Assembly: GCF_000688335.1 (NCBI RefSeq)
Contig: NZ_JHZX01000001.1
Span: 1,240,001 to 1,304,000, forward strand
Length of the DNA stretch: 64,000 nucleotides
From: Sediminibacter sp. Hel_I_10
GTDB taxonomy: Bacteria; Bacteroidota; Bacteroidia; Flavobacteriales; Flavobacteriaceae
Direction: 5' to 3'
Shown here in pieces: positions 17,609-27,762 of the stretch. Each line of letters begins with the position of its first letter. Position 1 is the first letter of the stretch. The notes below the pieces were generated by a model. That model did no database searches. It was not told the origin of the DNA and saw only the letters and a program-made list of their open reading frames with translations. Made by a program: the position numbers and the translations under genes.

Positions 17609-17712
17609 TTTAAAAAAATTTGTTAATGAGAGTGATTATGAATTAAGGTCTTAATCTTATCCTTCGATAATCGTTGATCTCTCGTAATACTTGTTATTTA
17701 TTTTTCAGTTTG

Positions 17713-17720
17713 CAAATTTA
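17713..17720 (-). promoter_or_regulatory. Possible internal -7 box before rpsD
   Basis: The minus strand reads TAAATTTG in the rpsK-rpsD spacer, 104 nt before the rpsD start and just after a hairpin. No -33 TTG at the right distance. It could restart transcription of rpsD-rpoA-rplQ. Confidence 0.35.
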
Positions 17721-17731
17721 CGTATAATAAA

Positions 17732-17764
17732 ATTAATATCAGCTGTAATACAGCTGATATTAAT
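17732..17764 (-). terminator. 14-bp perfect hairpin between rpsK and rpsD
   Basis: ATTAATATCAGCTG (17732-17745), loop TAATA, CAGCTGATATTAAT (17751-17764). Read on the minus strand it begins 17 nt after the rpsK stop and is followed by TTTTATTATA, a moderate T-tract. It may be a partial terminator or an mRNA processing or regulatory site. Confidence 0.6.
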
Positions 17765-17781
17765 CTCTATAAATAAGCTTG

Positions 17782-18165
17782 TTAGACGCGACGTCTTTTT
17801 GGAGGTCTACAACCATTATGTGGCATTGGAGTAACATCTATGATTTCTGTTACTTCAATTCCTGCATTATGCAAAGATCTAATAGCAGATTCTCTTCCGT
17901 TACCTGGACCTTTTACATAAATCTTGATTTTCTTAAGACCTGCCTCTTTTGCTACGCCAGCTGCATCTTCAGCAGCTAATTGAGCAGCATAAGGAGTATT
18001 CTTTTTTGAACCTCTAAAACCCATTTTTCCAGCAGATGACCAAGAGATCACATCGCCTTTTTTATTGGTTAAAGAGATGATAATGTTGTTAAAAGAAGCC
18101 GTTACGTGACCTTCTCCAACAGCATCAACAATTACTTTACGTTTTTTTGTACTTGACTTTGCCAT
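17782..18165 (-). CDS. rpsK: 30S ribosomal protein S11
   Basis: 127 residues. [57 protein letters not shown] and the C-terminus [15 protein letters not shown] are all standard. Platform protein of the small subunit. It follows rpsM after a 105-nt spacer with short heptamer repeats. Confidence 0.97.
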   Translation of the reverse strand: MAKSSTKKRKVIVDAVGEGHVTASFNNIIISLTNKKGDVISWSSAGKMGFRGSKKNTPYAAQLAAEDAAGVAKEAGLKKIKIYVKGPGNGRESAIRSLHNAGIEVTEIIDVTPMPHNGCRPPKRRRV

Positions 18166-18171
18166 AGTGTT

Positions 18172-18191
18172 CAGTTTCTAGTTGCTAGTTT
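18172..18191 (-). repeat. Short heptamer array before rpsK
   Basis: CAGTTT, CTAGTTG and CTAGTTT follow one another at 18172-18191, a period of about 7 nt, ending 7 nt from the rpsK start codon. Confidence 0.4.
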
Positions 18192-18249
18192 TTTTGTTTT
18201 TGGAATCCTAAACATTTCTATTTCGAACAGATTCGTCTAACGTTTAAAA

Positions 18250-18270
18250 CTAATGACTAATGTCTAATTA
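18250..18270 (-). repeat. Three tandem heptamers CTAATNN after rpsM
   Basis: CTAATGA, CTAATGT and CTAATTA are exactly adjacent (18250-18270), immediately after the rpsM stop codon in the direction of transcription. Confidence 0.45.
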
Positions 18271-18645
18271 TTATTTAGTTGCTTTTTTCTTGTTAGCAAC
18301 AGTTTTTCTTCTACCCTTACGAGTACGAGAGTTGTTTTTGGTTCTTTGACCTCTTAAAGGAAGACCTGCTCTGTGACGAATACCTCTGTAACAACCAATA
18401 TCCATTAATCGCTTAATGTTTAATTGTGTTTCAGATCTAAGTTCACCTTCAATAGTATAACTACCAACGGCATCACGAATAGCTCCGATTTGTTCATCGG
18501 TCCACTCGTCAACTTTTAAGTTTTCGTCAACATTAGCCGCAGCTAAAATTTCTTGAGCTCTGCTTCTACCTACACCGTAGATGTAAGTTAATGAGATCAC
18601 TCCTCTTTTTTGTTTTGGAATATCTACCCCTGCAATTCTAGCCAT
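18271..18645 (-). CDS. rpsM: 30S ribosomal protein S13
   Basis: 124 residues. [33 protein letters not shown] and the basic C-terminus [20 protein letters not shown] identify S13, a head protein that contacts tRNA and S19. It starts 2 nt after the rpmJ stop, as in most spc/alpha junctions. Confidence 0.97.
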   Translation of the reverse strand: MARIAGVDIPKQKRGVISLTYIYGVGRSRAQEILAAANVDENLKVDEWTDEQIGAIRDAVGSYTIEGELRSETQLNIKRLMDIGCYRGIRHRAGLPLRGQRTKNNSRTRKGRRKTVANKKKATK

Positions 18646-18647
18646 AA

Positions 18648-18764
18648 TTATCCTTGTCTTTGTTTGAATCTAGGATTCTTTTTGTTAATGACGTAAAGTC
18701 TACCTTTTCTGCGGACCAATTTACAGTCTGCACTTCTCTTTTTTACTGATGCTCTTACTTTCAT
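18648..18764 (-). CDS. rpmJ: 50S ribosomal protein L36, zinc-free form
   Basis: A 38-residue ORF, ATG at 18764, TAA at 18648. It starts [19 protein letters not shown] and ends PRFKQRQG. L36 normally binds zinc with three Cys and one His. Here only Cys14 remains: the other positions are Ser11, Asn27 and Phe33, so this is the C-minus form that does not need zinc. Between infA (56 nt) and rpsM (2 nt), its classical place. Confidence 0.93.
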   Translation of the reverse strand: MKVRASVKKRSADCKLVRRKGRLYVINKKNPRFKQRQG

Positions 18765-18820
18765 CTTGTAATGTTTTTATGAATTCGTTAATCAAACCTA
18801 AGTTTAACCTCAGAATAAAT

Positions 18821-19036
18821 TTAGTATCTGTAAGTGATTCGAGCCTTAGTTAAATCGTAAGGACTCATTTCCAATTTTACTTTATCCCCAGGTAACAATT
18901 TAATGTAATGCATACGCATTTTACCTGAGATGTGTGCGGTCACGATATGACCATTTTCTAGTTCAACACGAAACATTGCATTTGATAATGCTTCAATAAT
19001 CGATCCGTCTTGTTCTATTGCTGCTTGTTTTGCCAT
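18821..19036 (-). CDS. infA: Translation initiation factor IF-1
   Basis: 71 residues, an S1-type OB fold: [40 protein letters not shown] and [21 protein letters not shown] are diagnostic. Binds the ribosomal A site during initiation. It lies 10 nt after secY in the spc region, the usual place in Bacteroidota. Confidence 0.96.
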   Translation of the reverse strand: MAKQAAIEQDGSIIEALSNAMFRVELENGHIVTAHISGKMRMHYIKLLPGDKVKLEMSPYDLTKARITYRY

Positions 19037-19046
19037 AGTTCTAGTT

Positions 19047-20399
19047 TTAAGCTACTGCTTTTCTATTTTTACCAGTTTTCATCAAGCCGTCATAATGCTT
19101 ATTCAACAAATATGAATTGACTTGCTGCATGGTGTCTATTGCAACTCCAACCATAATTAGTAGCGATGTGCCACCAAAGAATAATGCCCATCCTGCTTGC
19201 ACATTCATTAACTTAACAATGATCGCTGGGAACACAGCAAGCAAAGCCAAAAATATAGAACCTGGCAATGTAATTTGAGACATTATTTTATCTAAATATT
19301 CTGAAGTTTCTGTTCCTGGTCTAATGCCTGGAATAAAACCACCACTCCTTTTTAAATCGTCTGCCATTTTATTGGTAGGTACAGTGATCGCCGTATAAAA
19401 ATACGTGAAAATGATAATCAATAATGCGAATACTACGTTATACCATAACCCAAATATGTCAGAAAATTGCGCCTGCATCCATTGACCTACTTCACTTGAT
19501 GAACCAAAGGATTTACCGATCAAACTTGGCACGAACATAATTGCTTGTGCAAAGATAATTGGCATAACACCAGATGCATTCAACTTTAAAGGAAGAAACT
19601 GTCTAGATCCAAATACGTTTTTTTCATAGCCACCAGATGCTGTTCTTCTCGCATATTGCACTGCAATCTTACGCACGGCCATAACCAACATAATTGCCGC
19701 CATGATAATTACAAACCAAACTACTAGCTCTATCAAGATCATCATGAGACCACCATTACCTCCACCATCTAAACGAGATGCTGCATTTTGAATGAAAGAC
19801 TGAGGTAAAGTTGCGATAATACCCACCATAATTAATAGTGAAATACCATTACCTATACCTTTATCAGTGATTTTCTCACCCAACCACATTGCAAAGATAG
19901 TACCTGTTACCAGAATAATTACAGAAGAGATATAGAATGTTGGTCCTGTACCTAATAAAAATGCTGAAGACGGGATACCAAATGCTGGTTGCAAGCTGGC
20001 CAAATAACCTGGAGCTTGAAACAAACAGATAATAATGGTCAACCAACGTGTGATTTGGGTAATTTTCTTTTGCCCACTAGCACCTTCTTTTTGTAGTTTC
20101 TGTAAATAAGGAATTGCTATTCCCATTAACTGAACCACAATAGATGCAGAAATATATGGCATAATACCCAAAGCAAATACAGAAGCATTTGCAAAAGCAC
20201 CACCAGTAAACATATTTAGAATTCCTAAAATACCATCTCCGGTTCCACTTGCAAGTCCTCCCAATTGACTAGCGTCAATACCTGGTAAAACTACTTGCGC
20301 ACCAAAACGGTACACTAAAAGAAGACCAAGCGTTAGCATGATCCTGTCTTTTAATTCAGTGATTTTCCAAACATTTTTTAATGTATCTATAAATTTCAT
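19047..20399 (-). CDS. secY: Protein translocase subunit SecY
   Basis: 450 residues with ten predicted membrane helices. [20 protein letters not shown] is the cytosolic start. The [15 protein letters not shown] segment (plug and lateral gate), [17 protein letters not shown] and [20 protein letters not shown] with the conserved RPG loop ([11 protein letters not shown]) are present. Central channel of the Sec translocon. It follows rplO by 12 nt. Confidence 0.97.
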   Translation of the reverse strand: MKFIDTLKNVWKITELKDRIMLTLGLLLVYRFGAQVVLPGIDASQLGGLASGTGDGILGILNMFTGGAFANASVFALGIMPYISASIVVQLMGIAIPYLQKLQKEGASGQKKITQITRWLTIIICLFQAPGYLASLQPAFGIPSSAFLLGTGPTFYISSVIILVTGTIFAMWLGEKITDKGIGNGISLLIMVGIIATLPQSFIQNAASRLDGGGNGGLMMILIELVVWFVIIMAAIMLVMAVRKIAVQYARRTASGGYEKNVFGSRQFLPLKLNASGVMPIIFAQAIMFVPSLIGKSFGSSSEVGQWMQAQFSDIFGLWYNVVFALLIIIFTYFYTAITVPTNKMADDLKRSGGFIPGIRPGTETSEYLDKIMSQITLPGSIFLALLAVFPAIIVKLMNVQAGWALFFGGTSLLIMVGVAIDTMQQVNSYLLNKHYDGLMKTGKNRKAVA

Positions 20400-20411
20400 A
20401 GTACTCGTGTC

Positions 20412-20864
20412 TTATAAAGTTACAGCTTCTCCTCCTGCAGCTTCAATTGCAGATTTTGCTGAAGCGGTAAATTTATGAGCCGTTACTGTCAATTTTGATT
20501 TTAGCTCACCGCGTCCAAGAATTTTAACCATTTCATTCTTACCTGCTAAACCTAAGTCTAACAACGTTTGAAAATCTACAGTATCCTTTACTTTTTCCTC
20601 ATCAACTAAAGCTTGAAGAGTATCAAGATTTACGCCTTGATATTCTACTCTGTTGATGTTTGTAAATCCAAATTTTGGAACACGTCTTTGAAGTGGCATC
20701 TGCCCACCTTCAAAACCTACTTTCTTAGAATAACCAGAACGAGATTTGGCTCCTTTGTGACCACGTGTTGCGGTACCACCTTTACCAGAACCTTGTCCAC
20801 GACCTATTCGTTTTCCTTGATTCTTGACAGAACCTTCTGCTGGTTTTAAATTGCTTAAGTCCAT
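20412..20864 (-). CDS. rplO: 50S ribosomal protein L15
   Basis: 150 residues. MDLSNLKPAEGSVKNQGKRI, then the Gly-rich GRGQGSGKGGTATRGHKGAK and GFEGGQMPLQRRVPKFGF identify L15, a late assembly protein of the large subunit. In the conserved L30-L15-SecY order, 9 nt after rpmD. Confidence 0.97.
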   Translation of the reverse strand: MDLSNLKPAEGSVKNQGKRIGRGQGSGKGGTATRGHKGAKSRSGYSKKVGFEGGQMPLQRRVPKFGFTNINRVEYQGVNLDTLQALVDEEKVKDTVDFQTLLDLGLAGKNEMVKILGRGELKSKLTVTAHKFTASAKSAIEAAGGEAVTL

Positions 20865-20873
20865 TGTATCTTA

Positions 20874-21059
20874 TTATTTTGATTCCTCTACGGAAACTAA
20901 ATGTGAAACTTTACTTACCATACCCATAATACTTGGGCTAGCATCATGCTCAATAACCTGTCCTATTTTTCTTAGACCAAGCGACTCTAAAGTACGCTTT
21001 TGCGTCTTAGTACGGTTAATTGCGCTTTTTACCTTTGTTACTTTGATTTTCTTTGCCAT
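20874..21059 (-). CDS. rpmD: 50S ribosomal protein L30
   Basis: 61 residues, typical length. KIKVTKVKSAINRTKTQKRT and LGLRKIGQVIEHDASPSIMG match L30 of the short bacterial type. Placed between rpsE (11 nt) and rplO (9 nt), as in other spc operons. Confidence 0.95.
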   Translation of the reverse strand: MAKKIKVTKVKSAINRTKTQKRTLESLGLRKIGQVIEHDASPSIMGMVSKVSHLVSVEESK

Positions 21060-21070
21060 CGTCCTCGTTA

Positions 21071-21595
21071 TTAACCTTTAAATACTTTTTCTAAAGTGAT
21101 TCCTCTATCTTTAGCAACAGATTCTGCACTTCTTAATTGTAACAATGCATCGAAAGTAGCTTTAACAACGTTGTGTGGGTTTGAAGAACCTTGAGACTTA
21201 GAAAGTACATCATGTACTCCTACTGCTTCAAGAACCGTTCTTACAGCACCACCAGCAATAACTCCTGTACCTGCTGCGGCTGGGATGATATTTACTCTAG
21301 CTCCTCCAAATTTACCTTTTTGCTCGTGTGGCAATGTACCTTTAATAATAGGAATTCTTACCAAATTTTTCTTAGCATCTTCTACGGCCTTCGAAATTGC
21401 GGTTGCTACGTCTTTAGATTTACCTAAACCATGACCAACTACTCCTGCTTCATCTCCTACAACTACAATAGCTGAGAAACCGAAAGCACGACCACCTTTA
21501 GTCACTTTTGTAACTCTTTGTACACCAACTAGACGATCTTTAAGATCGATACCACTTGGTTTTACTAATTCTGCGTTTTTATATTTTTGATACAT
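21071..21595 (-). CDS. rpsE: 30S ribosomal protein S5
   Basis: 174 residues. [40 protein letters not shown] and the C-terminal domain [20 protein letters not shown] identify S5, involved in decoding accuracy. 6 nt after rplR. Confidence 0.97.
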   Translation of the reverse strand: MYQKYKNAELVKPSGIDLKDRLVGVQRVTKVTKGGRAFGFSAIVVVGDEAGVVGHGLGKSKDVATAISKAVEDAKKNLVRIPIIKGTLPHEQKGKFGGARVNIIPAAAGTGVIAGGAVRTVLEAVGVHDVLSKSQGSSNPHNVVKATFDALLQLRSAESVAKDRGITLEKVFKG

Positions 21596-21601
21596 AATGT
21601 C

Positions 21602-21958
21602 TTAGAATTTAAGTCCGCCTTCTCTTGCGCCTTCAGCTAATGATTTTACTCTACCGTGGTATTGGTACCCTCCTCTATCAAAAGAAATTGTATCAACACC
21701 AGCTTTTGAAGCTCTCTCAGCAACAGTCTTACCGACTAGGGTAGCTATTTCTGATTTGGTTCCTTTCTCTGAAGCAATGTCTTTATCTCTTGAAGATGCT
21801 GATGCTAATGTTTTACCAGTAACGTCATCTACAATTTGAGCATAAATTTCTTTATTACTTCTATATACAGCTAAGCGTGGTCTTGCCTCTGTTCCAGAGA
21901 CAACCTTGCGGATTCTGCTTTTTATTCTTAATCTTTTTTCGTTCTTTGTTAATGCCAT
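21602..21958 (-). CDS. rplR: 50S ribosomal protein L18
   Basis: 118 residues. [40 protein letters not shown] and [20 protein letters not shown] are diagnostic of L18, which binds 5S rRNA with L5 and L25. 10 nt after rplF. Confidence 0.97.
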   Translation of the reverse strand: MALTKNEKRLRIKSRIRKVVSGTEARPRLAVYRSNKEIYAQIVDDVTGKTLASASSRDKDIASEKGTKSEIATLVGKTVAERASKAGVDTISFDRGGYQYHGRVKSLAEGAREGGLKF

Positions 21959-21968
21959 GACTAATTTT

Positions 21969-22511
21969 TTAAGCTGATTTACCTGCTTTTCTTCTTAATA
22001 TTTCACCAACAAACTTGATCCCTTTTCCTTTGTAAGGTTCTGGTCTTCTAAAACCACGTATCTTGGCAGCTACCTGTCCTACTAATTGTTTATCGTGAGA
22101 AGTTAACTTCACTATTGGGTTTTTACCTTTTTCAGTAATGGTCTCGATATTGACTTCTGGAGCAATGTCCAAAACAATATTATGAGAGAATCCTAAAGCC
22201 AAATCCAATTTTTGTCCTTGGTTTGAGGCTCTATAACCTACACCAACCAACTCTAATTTCTTTGTCCAACCATTAGATACACCTTCAATCATGTTATCCA
22301 TCAAAGATCTATAAAGACCATGCTTAGCCTTTTGCTCTTTAGTGTCTGCTGATCGAGTGACCCAAATGCTGCCATCCTCTACTTTGATCTTAACGGTATC
22401 GAAGTTTTGAGTTAATTCTCCTAACTTTCCTTTAACCGTGACCGTATTATCTTTTACATCTACTGTAACGCCCTCTGGGATCGCTACTGGATTGTTTCCT
22501 ATTCTTGACAT
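21969..22511 (-). CDS. rplF: 50S ribosomal protein L6
   Basis: 180 residues. [20 protein letters not shown], the middle [20 protein letters not shown], and the C-terminal [20 protein letters not shown] signature. Two-repeat protein near the factor-binding site of the large subunit. 18 nt after rpsH. Confidence 0.97.
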   Translation of the reverse strand: MSRIGNNPVAIPEGVTVDVKDNTVTVKGKLGELTQNFDTVKIKVEDGSIWVTRSADTKEQKAKHGLYRSLMDNMIEGVSNGWTKKLELVGVGYRASNQGQKLDLALGFSHNIVLDIAPEVNIETITEKGKNPIVKLTSHDKQLVGQVAAKIRGFRRPEPYKGKGIKFVGEILRRKAGKSA

Positions 22512-22529
22512 GTTCTTCCTGCTTTAAAA

Positions 22530-22928
22530 TTAGTAAACGTAACAAAGTACTTCGCCACCAACATTATCTCTCTGTGCTTGCTTTCCTGTAATCACGCCAT
22601 GTGATGTAGAAACGATAGCTATTCCAAGACCATTTAGTATTCTTGGCATCTCGTTAGCACTAGCATACTTACGTAAACCTGGTTTACTGATTCTCTGGAT
22701 TTTCTTGATAACAGACTCTTTGGTCTCTTTGTTATACTTTAAGGCAATTTTGATGGTGCCTTGAGCCGTTGAGTCATCAAATTTATAACTTAGGATATAG
22801 CCCTGATCGAACAATATCTTAGTCATTTCCTTTTTTAAATTAGATGCAGGAATTTCTACAACCCTATGGTTGGCCTTCACTGCATTTCTGATTCTTGTTA
22901 AGAAATCAGCAATTGGATCTGTATACAT
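22530..22928 (-). CDS. rpsH: 30S ribosomal protein S8
   Basis: 132 residues. [20 protein letters not shown], the middle [20 protein letters not shown], and the C-terminal [20 protein letters not shown]. Primary 16S-binding protein; in E. coli it represses the spc operon by binding its mRNA. Here a 117-nt spacer with two hairpins precedes it. Confidence 0.97.
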   Translation of the reverse strand: MYTDPIADFLTRIRNAVKANHRVVEIPASNLKKEMTKILFDQGYILSYKFDDSTAQGTIKIALKYNKETKESVIKKIQRISKPGLRKYASANEMPRILNGLGIAIVSTSHGVITGKQAQRDNVGGEVLCYVY

Positions 22929-22957
22929 TTATATTAATTTGCGGATGTGGTTTTCGA

Positions 22958-23023
22958 TCTCGAACCGTCGAGAACAAACCTTCAACCAATTTATACGTTT
23001 TTGAAGTGCAACGATCTGCACTT
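22958..23023 (-). other. Two hairpins in the rpsN-rpsH spacer
   Basis: TCTCGA (22958-22963) / TCGAGA (22968-22973) with a 4-nt loop, and AAGTGCA (23004-23010) / TGCACTT (23017-23023) with a 6-nt loop. Neither is followed by a T-tract on the minus strand that would make a good terminator, so an mRNA-structure role is more likely. Confidence 0.45.
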
Positions 23024-23045
23024 TTGGGATGCGTTTAACCGCAAT

Positions 23046-23315
23046 TTACCAAGATGCTTTTTTAACACCTGGTATTAATCCTTGATTTGCCATTTGACGA
23101 AACATAACTCTAGAAAGTCCAAAGGTTCTCATGTAACCTTTTGGTCTTCCAGTTAATTTACATCTATTGTGTTGACGAACTGGAGAGGCGTTTTTTGGTA
23201 GCTTTTGTAATGCTTCATAGTCACCAGCTTCTTTTAAAGCCTTGCGCTTTTCAGCATATTTAGCAACAGTTTTCGCTCTCTTCACCTCGCGGGCTTTCAT
23301 TGATTCTTTAGCCAT
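23046..23315 (-). CDS. rpsN: 30S ribosomal protein S14, long zinc-free form
   Basis: 89 residues. [20 protein letters not shown] at the start and [20 protein letters not shown], then [11 protein letters not shown] at the end. The CxxC zinc pairs of short S14 are missing, so this is the long C-minus type. 3 nt after rplE. Confidence 0.96.
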   Translation of the reverse strand: MAKESMKAREVKRAKTVAKYAEKRKALKEAGDYEALQKLPKNASPVRQHNRCKLTGRPKGYMRTFGLSRVMFRQMANQGLIPGVKKASW

Positions 23316-23318
23316 ATC

Positions 23319-23870
23319 TTAGTTCTTTTGAAATGGTAAACCCATTTCAGTTAATAACGATTTTGCTTCTTTGTCAGTCGCCGCAGAAGTTACAAAGCTA
23401 ATGTCCATCCCGCTAATTCTATTGATTTTATCAATATTCATTTCTGGGAAAATAATTTGCTCTGTAATACCTAAGTTGTAATTTCCTCTACCGTCAAAAC
23501 CAGTGGCTTTGATTCCGCTAAAGTCTCTTACATTAGGCAATGCAGTTGTAACTAAACGATCTAAAAATTCGTACATGCGTTCTCCTCTTAAGGTAACTCT
23601 TGCACCAATTGGCATACCTTTACGTAATTTAAAGGTTGCTACATCTTTCTTAGATATAGTTGCCACAGCTTTTTGACCAGTAATTGCAGTTAATTCATCA
23701 ACCGCATGATCAACAAGTTTTTTATCGGCAACAGCAGCTCCAACTCCTCTAGATAAAACAATCTTTTTGAGTTTAGGAACTTCCATGACGTTTTTATATC
23801 CGAATTCTTCTGTAAGAGCAGAAACAACTTTGTCCTTGTACTCTTGTTTTAATCTTGGAATATAAGCCAT
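23319..23870 (-). CDS. rplE: 50S ribosomal protein L5
   Basis: 183 residues. [60 protein letters not shown] and the C-terminal GLPFQKN identify L5, which binds 5S rRNA and contacts the P-site tRNA. 2 nt after rplX. Confidence 0.97.
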   Translation of the reverse strand: MAYIPRLKQEYKDKVVSALTEEFGYKNVMEVPKLKKIVLSRGVGAAVADKKLVDHAVDELTAITGQKAVATISKKDVATFKLRKGMPIGARVTLRGERMYEFLDRLVTTALPNVRDFSGIKATGFDGRGNYNLGITEQIIFPEMNIDKINRISGMDISFVTSAATDKEAKSLLTEMGLPFQKN

Positions 23871-23872
23871 AA

Positions 23873-24184
23873 CTATATTACTTCATTTGATTTCTTAGAA
23901 AATCTTACTTTCTTGTCATCCTCCATTCTATAACCAACTCTTGTTGTTTCACCTTTAGCGGTTAACAACGATAAATTAGATACGTGGATTGATGCTTCTT
24001 TCTCAACAATACCACCTTGAGGATTTTGTGCGCTAGGTTTGGTATGTTTTTTTACCATATTAACACCCTCTACGATGGCTCTGTTCTTATCTGTAAGTAC
24101 CTTTACAACTTTACCTTCAGATCCTTTATGATCTCCAGCAATAACTTGTACAGTATCTCCTGATTTAATTTTATACTTTGTCAT
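23873..24184 (-). CDS. rplX: 50S ribosomal protein L24
   Basis: 103 residues from the ATG at 24184 ([20 protein letters not shown]), the usual N-terminus of the family. An ATG at 24196 overlapping the rplN stop adds four residues (MTNK) and is the alternative start. KOW motif at the start, [20 protein letters not shown] in the middle. One of the first proteins in large-subunit assembly. Confidence 0.95.
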   Translation of the reverse strand: MTKYKIKSGDTVQVIAGDHKGSEGKVVKVLTDKNRAIVEGVNMVKKHTKPSAQNPQGGIVEKEASIHVSNLSLLTAKGETTRVGYRMEDDKKVRFSKKSNEVI

Positions 24185-24195
24185 TTTATTAGTCA

Positions 24196-24564
24196 TTAAA
24201 GCACCTCTGGTGCCAATGATACAATTTTCATGAATTGCTTATCACGAAGTTCTCTAGCCACTGGTCCAAAAACACGTGTGCCTCTCATCTCTCCTGTTGG
24301 ATTTAAAAGAACACATGCATTGTCATCAAATCTGATGTAAGAACCATCTGGTCTTCTCACTTCTTTCTTGGTACGTACAACAACTGCTGTTGATACTGCT
24401 CCCTTTTTGATGTTTCCATTAGGTGTAGCATCTTTTACCGACACTACAATTTTATCTCCTATAGAAGCGTAACGCTTTTTAGTACCACCCAAAACACGAA
24501 TGGTCAATACTTCTTTAGCTCCTGTGTTATCGGCAACTTTTAGCCTTGATTCTTGTTGTAACAT
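24196..24564 (-). CDS. rplN: 50S ribosomal protein L14
   Basis: 122 residues. [20 protein letters not shown], then [20 protein letters not shown] and the C-terminal [20 protein letters not shown]. Intersubunit bridge protein. Its stop codon touches the upstream candidate start of rplX, and it is 2 nt after rpsQ. Confidence 0.97.
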   Translation of the reverse strand: MLQQESRLKVADNTGAKEVLTIRVLGGTKKRYASIGDKIVVSVKDATPNGNIKKGAVSTAVVVRTKKEVRRPDGSYIRFDDNACVLLNPTGEMRGTRVFGPVARELRDKQFMKIVSLAPEVL

Positions 24565-24566
24565 AA

Positions 24567-24824
24567 TTACTTAGCTCTTTCTATGATTTCTACTAATCTC
24601 CAACACTTGGATTTACTTAAAGGTCGTGTTTCCATGATCTTTACCATATCACCAATGTTACAATCGTTTGTTTCGTCATGAGCAACATATTTCTTTGTCT
24701 TCAAAACGAACTTTCCGTACATAGGATGTTTTACCTTTTTAGTTTCAGAAACCACAATGGATTTCATCATTTTGTTACTGGTAACAACTCCTATTCGCTC
24801 TTTTCTTAAGTTTCTTTTTTCCAT
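24567..24824 (-). CDS. rpsQ: 30S ribosomal protein S17
   Basis: 85 residues. [40 protein letters not shown] and [20 protein letters not shown] are the OB-fold motifs of S17, a primary 16S-binding protein. 18 nt after rpmC. Confidence 0.96.
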   Translation of the reverse strand: MEKRNLRKERIGVVTSNKMMKSIVVSETKKVKHPMYGKFVLKTKKYVAHDETNDCNIGDMVKIMETRPLSKSKCWRLVEIIERAK

Positions 24825-24842
24825 CTTTCAGCCAGAATACAA

Positions 24843-25034
24843 TTATTGTATTTCTCTTTTAGTTAATTCTGTCGCAATTCTTGCTACTGAACGTCTAACG
24901 TTTCGTAATTGAATTGGATTATCCAAAGGGGATACGGCATGTGCCATTTTTAGGTCTGCGTAACTCTTTTTAGTGTCGGCAAGTTGTTCCTGCAATTCAG
25001 ACACAGATAGCTTTTTAATTTCTGCTTGCTTCAT
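24843..25034 (-). CDS. rpmC: 50S ribosomal protein L29
   Basis: 63 residues, two-helix protein: MKQAEIKKLSVSELQEQLAD and NPIQLRNVRRSVARIATEL. Located at the tunnel exit, near the signal recognition particle docking site. 11 nt after rplP. Confidence 0.95.
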   Translation of the reverse strand: MKQAEIKKLSVSELQEQLADTKKSYADLKMAHAVSPLDNPIQLRNVRRSVARIATELTKREIQ

Positions 25035-25045
25035 AATTATTAATA

Positions 25046-25465
25046 TTAAGCTTCGTAATCTCGAGCTATTAAAAACTTAGTTTTTACTGGTAATTTCTGA
25101 GCCGCCAAACGAAGTGCTTCTTTTGCAACTTCAATAGGCACACCACCAACTTCAAAGATGATTCTACCTGGCTTAACAACAGCTACCCAATATTCTACTG
25201 CACCTTTACCTTTACCCATACGTACCTCTAGAGGCTTCTTGGTAATTGGCTTGTCTGGAAACACTTTGATCCAAAGTTGACCTTCTCTTTTCATGAATCG
25301 CGTTGCGGCGATACGAGCGGCTTCAATTTGACGTGATGTCAAAAAGTTTGAGTCTAGTGATTTTATACCAAACATACCATAAGACAACATGTGCCCTCTT
25401 CCGGTATTTCCTTTCATACGTCCTTTCTGGACCTTACGAAATTTTGTTCTTTTTGGTTGTAACAT
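25046..25465 (-). CDS. rplP: 50S ribosomal protein L16
   Basis: 139 residues. [20 protein letters not shown], GFDx-like core replaced by the usual [20 protein letters not shown], then [20 protein letters not shown] with the arginine region that is hydroxylated in some bacteria. Needed for A-site tRNA positioning. 18 nt after rpsC. Confidence 0.97.
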   Translation of the reverse strand: MLQPKRTKFRKVQKGRMKGNTGRGHMLSYGMFGIKSLDSNFLTSRQIEAARIAATRFMKREGQLWIKVFPDKPITKKPLEVRMGKGKGAVEYWVAVVKPGRIIFEVGGVPIEVAKEALRLAAQKLPVKTKFLIARDYEA

Positions 25466-25483
25466 TTTTTTTGTCTTTAAAAA

Positions 25484-26206
25484 TTACTTTCTACGGCGTG
25501 ACTTGTTGTTTCCACCGCGTCCTCCTGCTGGTTTTCCACCTTGTTTCTTAGACAAGCCTACCAATGGAGAAAGTTCTCTTTTACCGTATACTTCACCTTT
25601 CATGATCCATACCTTTATACCTAATCTACCATAGGTTGTATGTGCTTCTACCAATGCATAATCGATATCAGCTCTAAAAGTAGATAATGGAATACGGCCT
25701 TCTTTGTAGTGCTCGTTACGTGCCATTTCAGCACCATTTAAACGACCACTGATTTGAATCTTGATTCCCTCTGCATTCATTCTTATAGCTGCTGCGATTG
25801 CCATTTTAATCGCTCTTCTATAAGAGATACGGTTTTCAATTTGACGCGCTACACTAGATGCAACTAAAAATGCGTCAAGCTCAGGTCTCTTGATTTCAAA
25901 GATGTTCAATTGAACCTCTTTACCAGTAATTTTCTTAAGCTCTTCTTTTAACTTGTCTACCTCTTGGCCACCTTTACCGATAATAATACCAGGTCTAGCA
26001 GTAGTGATAGTAACGGTTACAAGTTTAAGCGTACGCTCAATAATTACCCTTGATACACTTGCTTTAAATAAACGAGCATGGATATACTTTCTGATTTTAT
26101 CATCCTCGGCCAATTTATCTCCATAATCATTTCCACCGTACCAGTTGGATTCCCATCCTCTGATAATTCCTAAACGATTTCCGATTGGATTTGTCTTTTG
26201 TCCCAT
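25484..26206 (-). CDS. rpsC: 30S ribosomal protein S3
   Basis: 240 residues. [20 protein letters not shown] at the start, a KH domain with [20 protein letters not shown], and the C-terminal domain [20 protein letters not shown]. The last about 20 residues are a basic Gly/Arg/Lys tail. S3 lines the mRNA entry channel. 8 nt after rplV. Confidence 0.97.
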   Translation of the reverse strand: MGQKTNPIGNRLGIIRGWESNWYGGNDYGDKLAEDDKIRKYIHARLFKASVSRVIIERTLKLVTVTITTARPGIIIGKGGQEVDKLKEELKKITGKEVQLNIFEIKRPELDAFLVASSVARQIENRISYRRAIKMAIAAAIRMNAEGIKIQISGRLNGAEMARNEHYKEGRIPLSTFRADIDYALVEAHTTYGRLGIKVWIMKGEVYGKRELSPLVGLSKKQGGKPAGGRGGNNKSRRRK

Positions 26207-26214
26207 ATCTCTAC

Positions 26215-26622
26215 TTAAGCTTGAGTGTTATTTTTAGCTCCAATCACGACGGTTACGTGATTTGAACGTTTTCTAATTCTGTGTGCACGACCTTGAGGTG
26301 CTGGGCGCAATCTTTTTAACATTGAACCACCATCAACTCTGATCTCTTGTACAAATAAAGCTGCATCTTCAATAGTTGCATCTTCATTTTTAGCTTGCCA
26401 GTTAGCAATTGCAGATAACAATAACTTTTCTAGACGACGAGATGCTTCTTTAGAACTAAATCTTAAGATCTGAAGTGCTGTCTCTGCTTCTTTCCCACGT
26501 ACCAAATCTGCGACTAAACGCATTTTTCTTGGTGAGGTAGGACAGTTATTCAACTTTGCAAAAGCAATTTTCTTTCTGTCTTCCTTAATAGCGTCTGCCA
26601 TTTGTTTTTTACGACTTCCCAT
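26215..26622 (-). CDS. rplV: 50S ribosomal protein L22
   Basis: 135 residues. An N-terminal extension ([20 protein letters not shown]) usual in Bacteroidota precedes the core [20 protein letters not shown], then [20 protein letters not shown], the beta-hairpin that reaches into the exit tunnel. 6 nt after rpsS. Confidence 0.96.
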   Translation of the reverse strand: MGSRKKQMADAIKEDRKKIAFAKLNNCPTSPRKMRLVADLVRGKEAETALQILRFSSKEASRRLEKLLLSAIANWQAKNEDATIEDAALFVQEIRVDGGSMLKRLRPAPQGRAHRIRKRSNHVTVVIGAKNNTQA

Positions 26623-26628
26623 AGCTTA

Positions 26629-26907
26629 CTATTTTTTTCCTTTATTTTTTGCACCAGCGTGGCCTCTAAAAGAACGCGTTGGTGAAAATTCTCCTAACTT
26701 GTGACCTACCATGTTTTCAGTTACATAAACCGGTACAAACTGACGACCGTTGTGAACTGCAATCGTTTGTCCAACAAATTCTGGTGAAATCATAGAGGCT
26801 CTAGACCACGTTTTGATTACCGTCTTTTTGTTTGAAGCTACATTCTCTGCAACTTTCTTATCTAATTTATAATGGATGTAAGGTCCTTTTTTTAATGAAC
26901 GTGCCAT
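26629..26907 (-). CDS. rpsS: 30S ribosomal protein S19
   Basis: 92 residues. [60 protein letters not shown] and [14 protein letters not shown] are the family motifs. S19 forms a head complex with S13. 10 nt after rplB. Confidence 0.97.
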   Translation of the reverse strand: MARSLKKGPYIHYKLDKKVAENVASNKKTVIKTWSRASMISPEFVGQTIAVHNGRQFVPVYVTENMVGHKLGEFSPTRSFRGHAGAKNKGKK

Positions 26908-26917
26908 ATGATTTCAA

Positions 26918-27745
26918 TTATTTCTTTCTACGTTCTACGATATATTTGTTACTAGCTTTAGTCTTAGAACGTGTTCTATAACCTTTAGCTGGAATGCCAT
27001 TTCTTGATCTTGGGTGTCCTCCAGAAGATTTACCTTCACCACCACCCATTGGGTGATCGACTGGGTTCATCACTACTGGTCTAACTCTTGGTCTTCTTCC
27101 TAACCATCTAGAACGTCCTGCTTTACCAGAAACCGTTAATTGATGATCTGAATTTGAAACCACACCTACTGTAGCCATACATTCTGCAAGGATCAAGCGT
27201 GTCTCGCCAGAAGGAAGTTTTACCGAAGCAAACTTACCATCTCTAGCCATTAACTGAGCAAATGCTCCTGCGCTTCTTGCCATTACAGCACCTTGACCTG
27301 GACGTAATTCTATACAGGAAATGATTGTTCCAAAAGGAATTTGACTTAAAGGCATTGCATTTCCTATTTCAGGAGCTATACCTTCTCTACCAGAAACTAC
27401 ATTCTGCCCAACTTGTAAACCATTTTGCGCAATAATGTAACGCTTCTCACCATCTTGATAATTCAATAAAGCAATGAACGCTGTTCTGTTTGGATCGTAT
27501 TGTATAGAGCTCACTTCTCCAGGAATCCCAGATTTATCTCTCTTGAAATCAATAATACGGTACCTTCTTTTATGACCTCCACCTAATTGGCGTATGGTCA
27601 TTTTTCCTTGACTGTTTCTACCACCAGATCTTTTATTCGGAACGAGCAAGCTCTTCTCCGGCTTATCAGTAGTGATGGCGTCAAATCCATTTACTACTCT
27701 AAAACGCTGAGCTGATGTGATTGGTTTTAATTTTCTTACTGACAT
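26918..27745 (-). CDS. rplB: 50S ribosomal protein L2
   Basis: 275 residues. [20 protein letters not shown], the OB and SH3-like core, and the peptidyl-transferase-proximal loop [20 protein letters not shown] with the conserved His. The strongest-conserved large-subunit protein. 17 nt after rplW. Confidence 0.97.
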   Translation of the reverse strand: MSVRKLKPITSAQRFRVVNGFDAITTDKPEKSLLVPNKRSGGRNSQGKMTIRQLGGGHKRRYRIIDFKRDKSGIPGEVSSIQYDPNRTAFIALLNYQDGEKRYIIAQNGLQVGQNVVSGREGIAPEIGNAMPLSQIPFGTIISCIELRPGQGAVMARSAGAFAQLMARDGKFASVKLPSGETRLILAECMATVGVVSNSDHQLTVSGKAGRSRWLGRRPRVRPVVMNPVDHPMGGGEGKSSGGHPRSRNGIPAKGYRTRSKTKASNKYIVERRKK

Positions 27746-27762
27746 TGTCTTAGTCTAAATTT

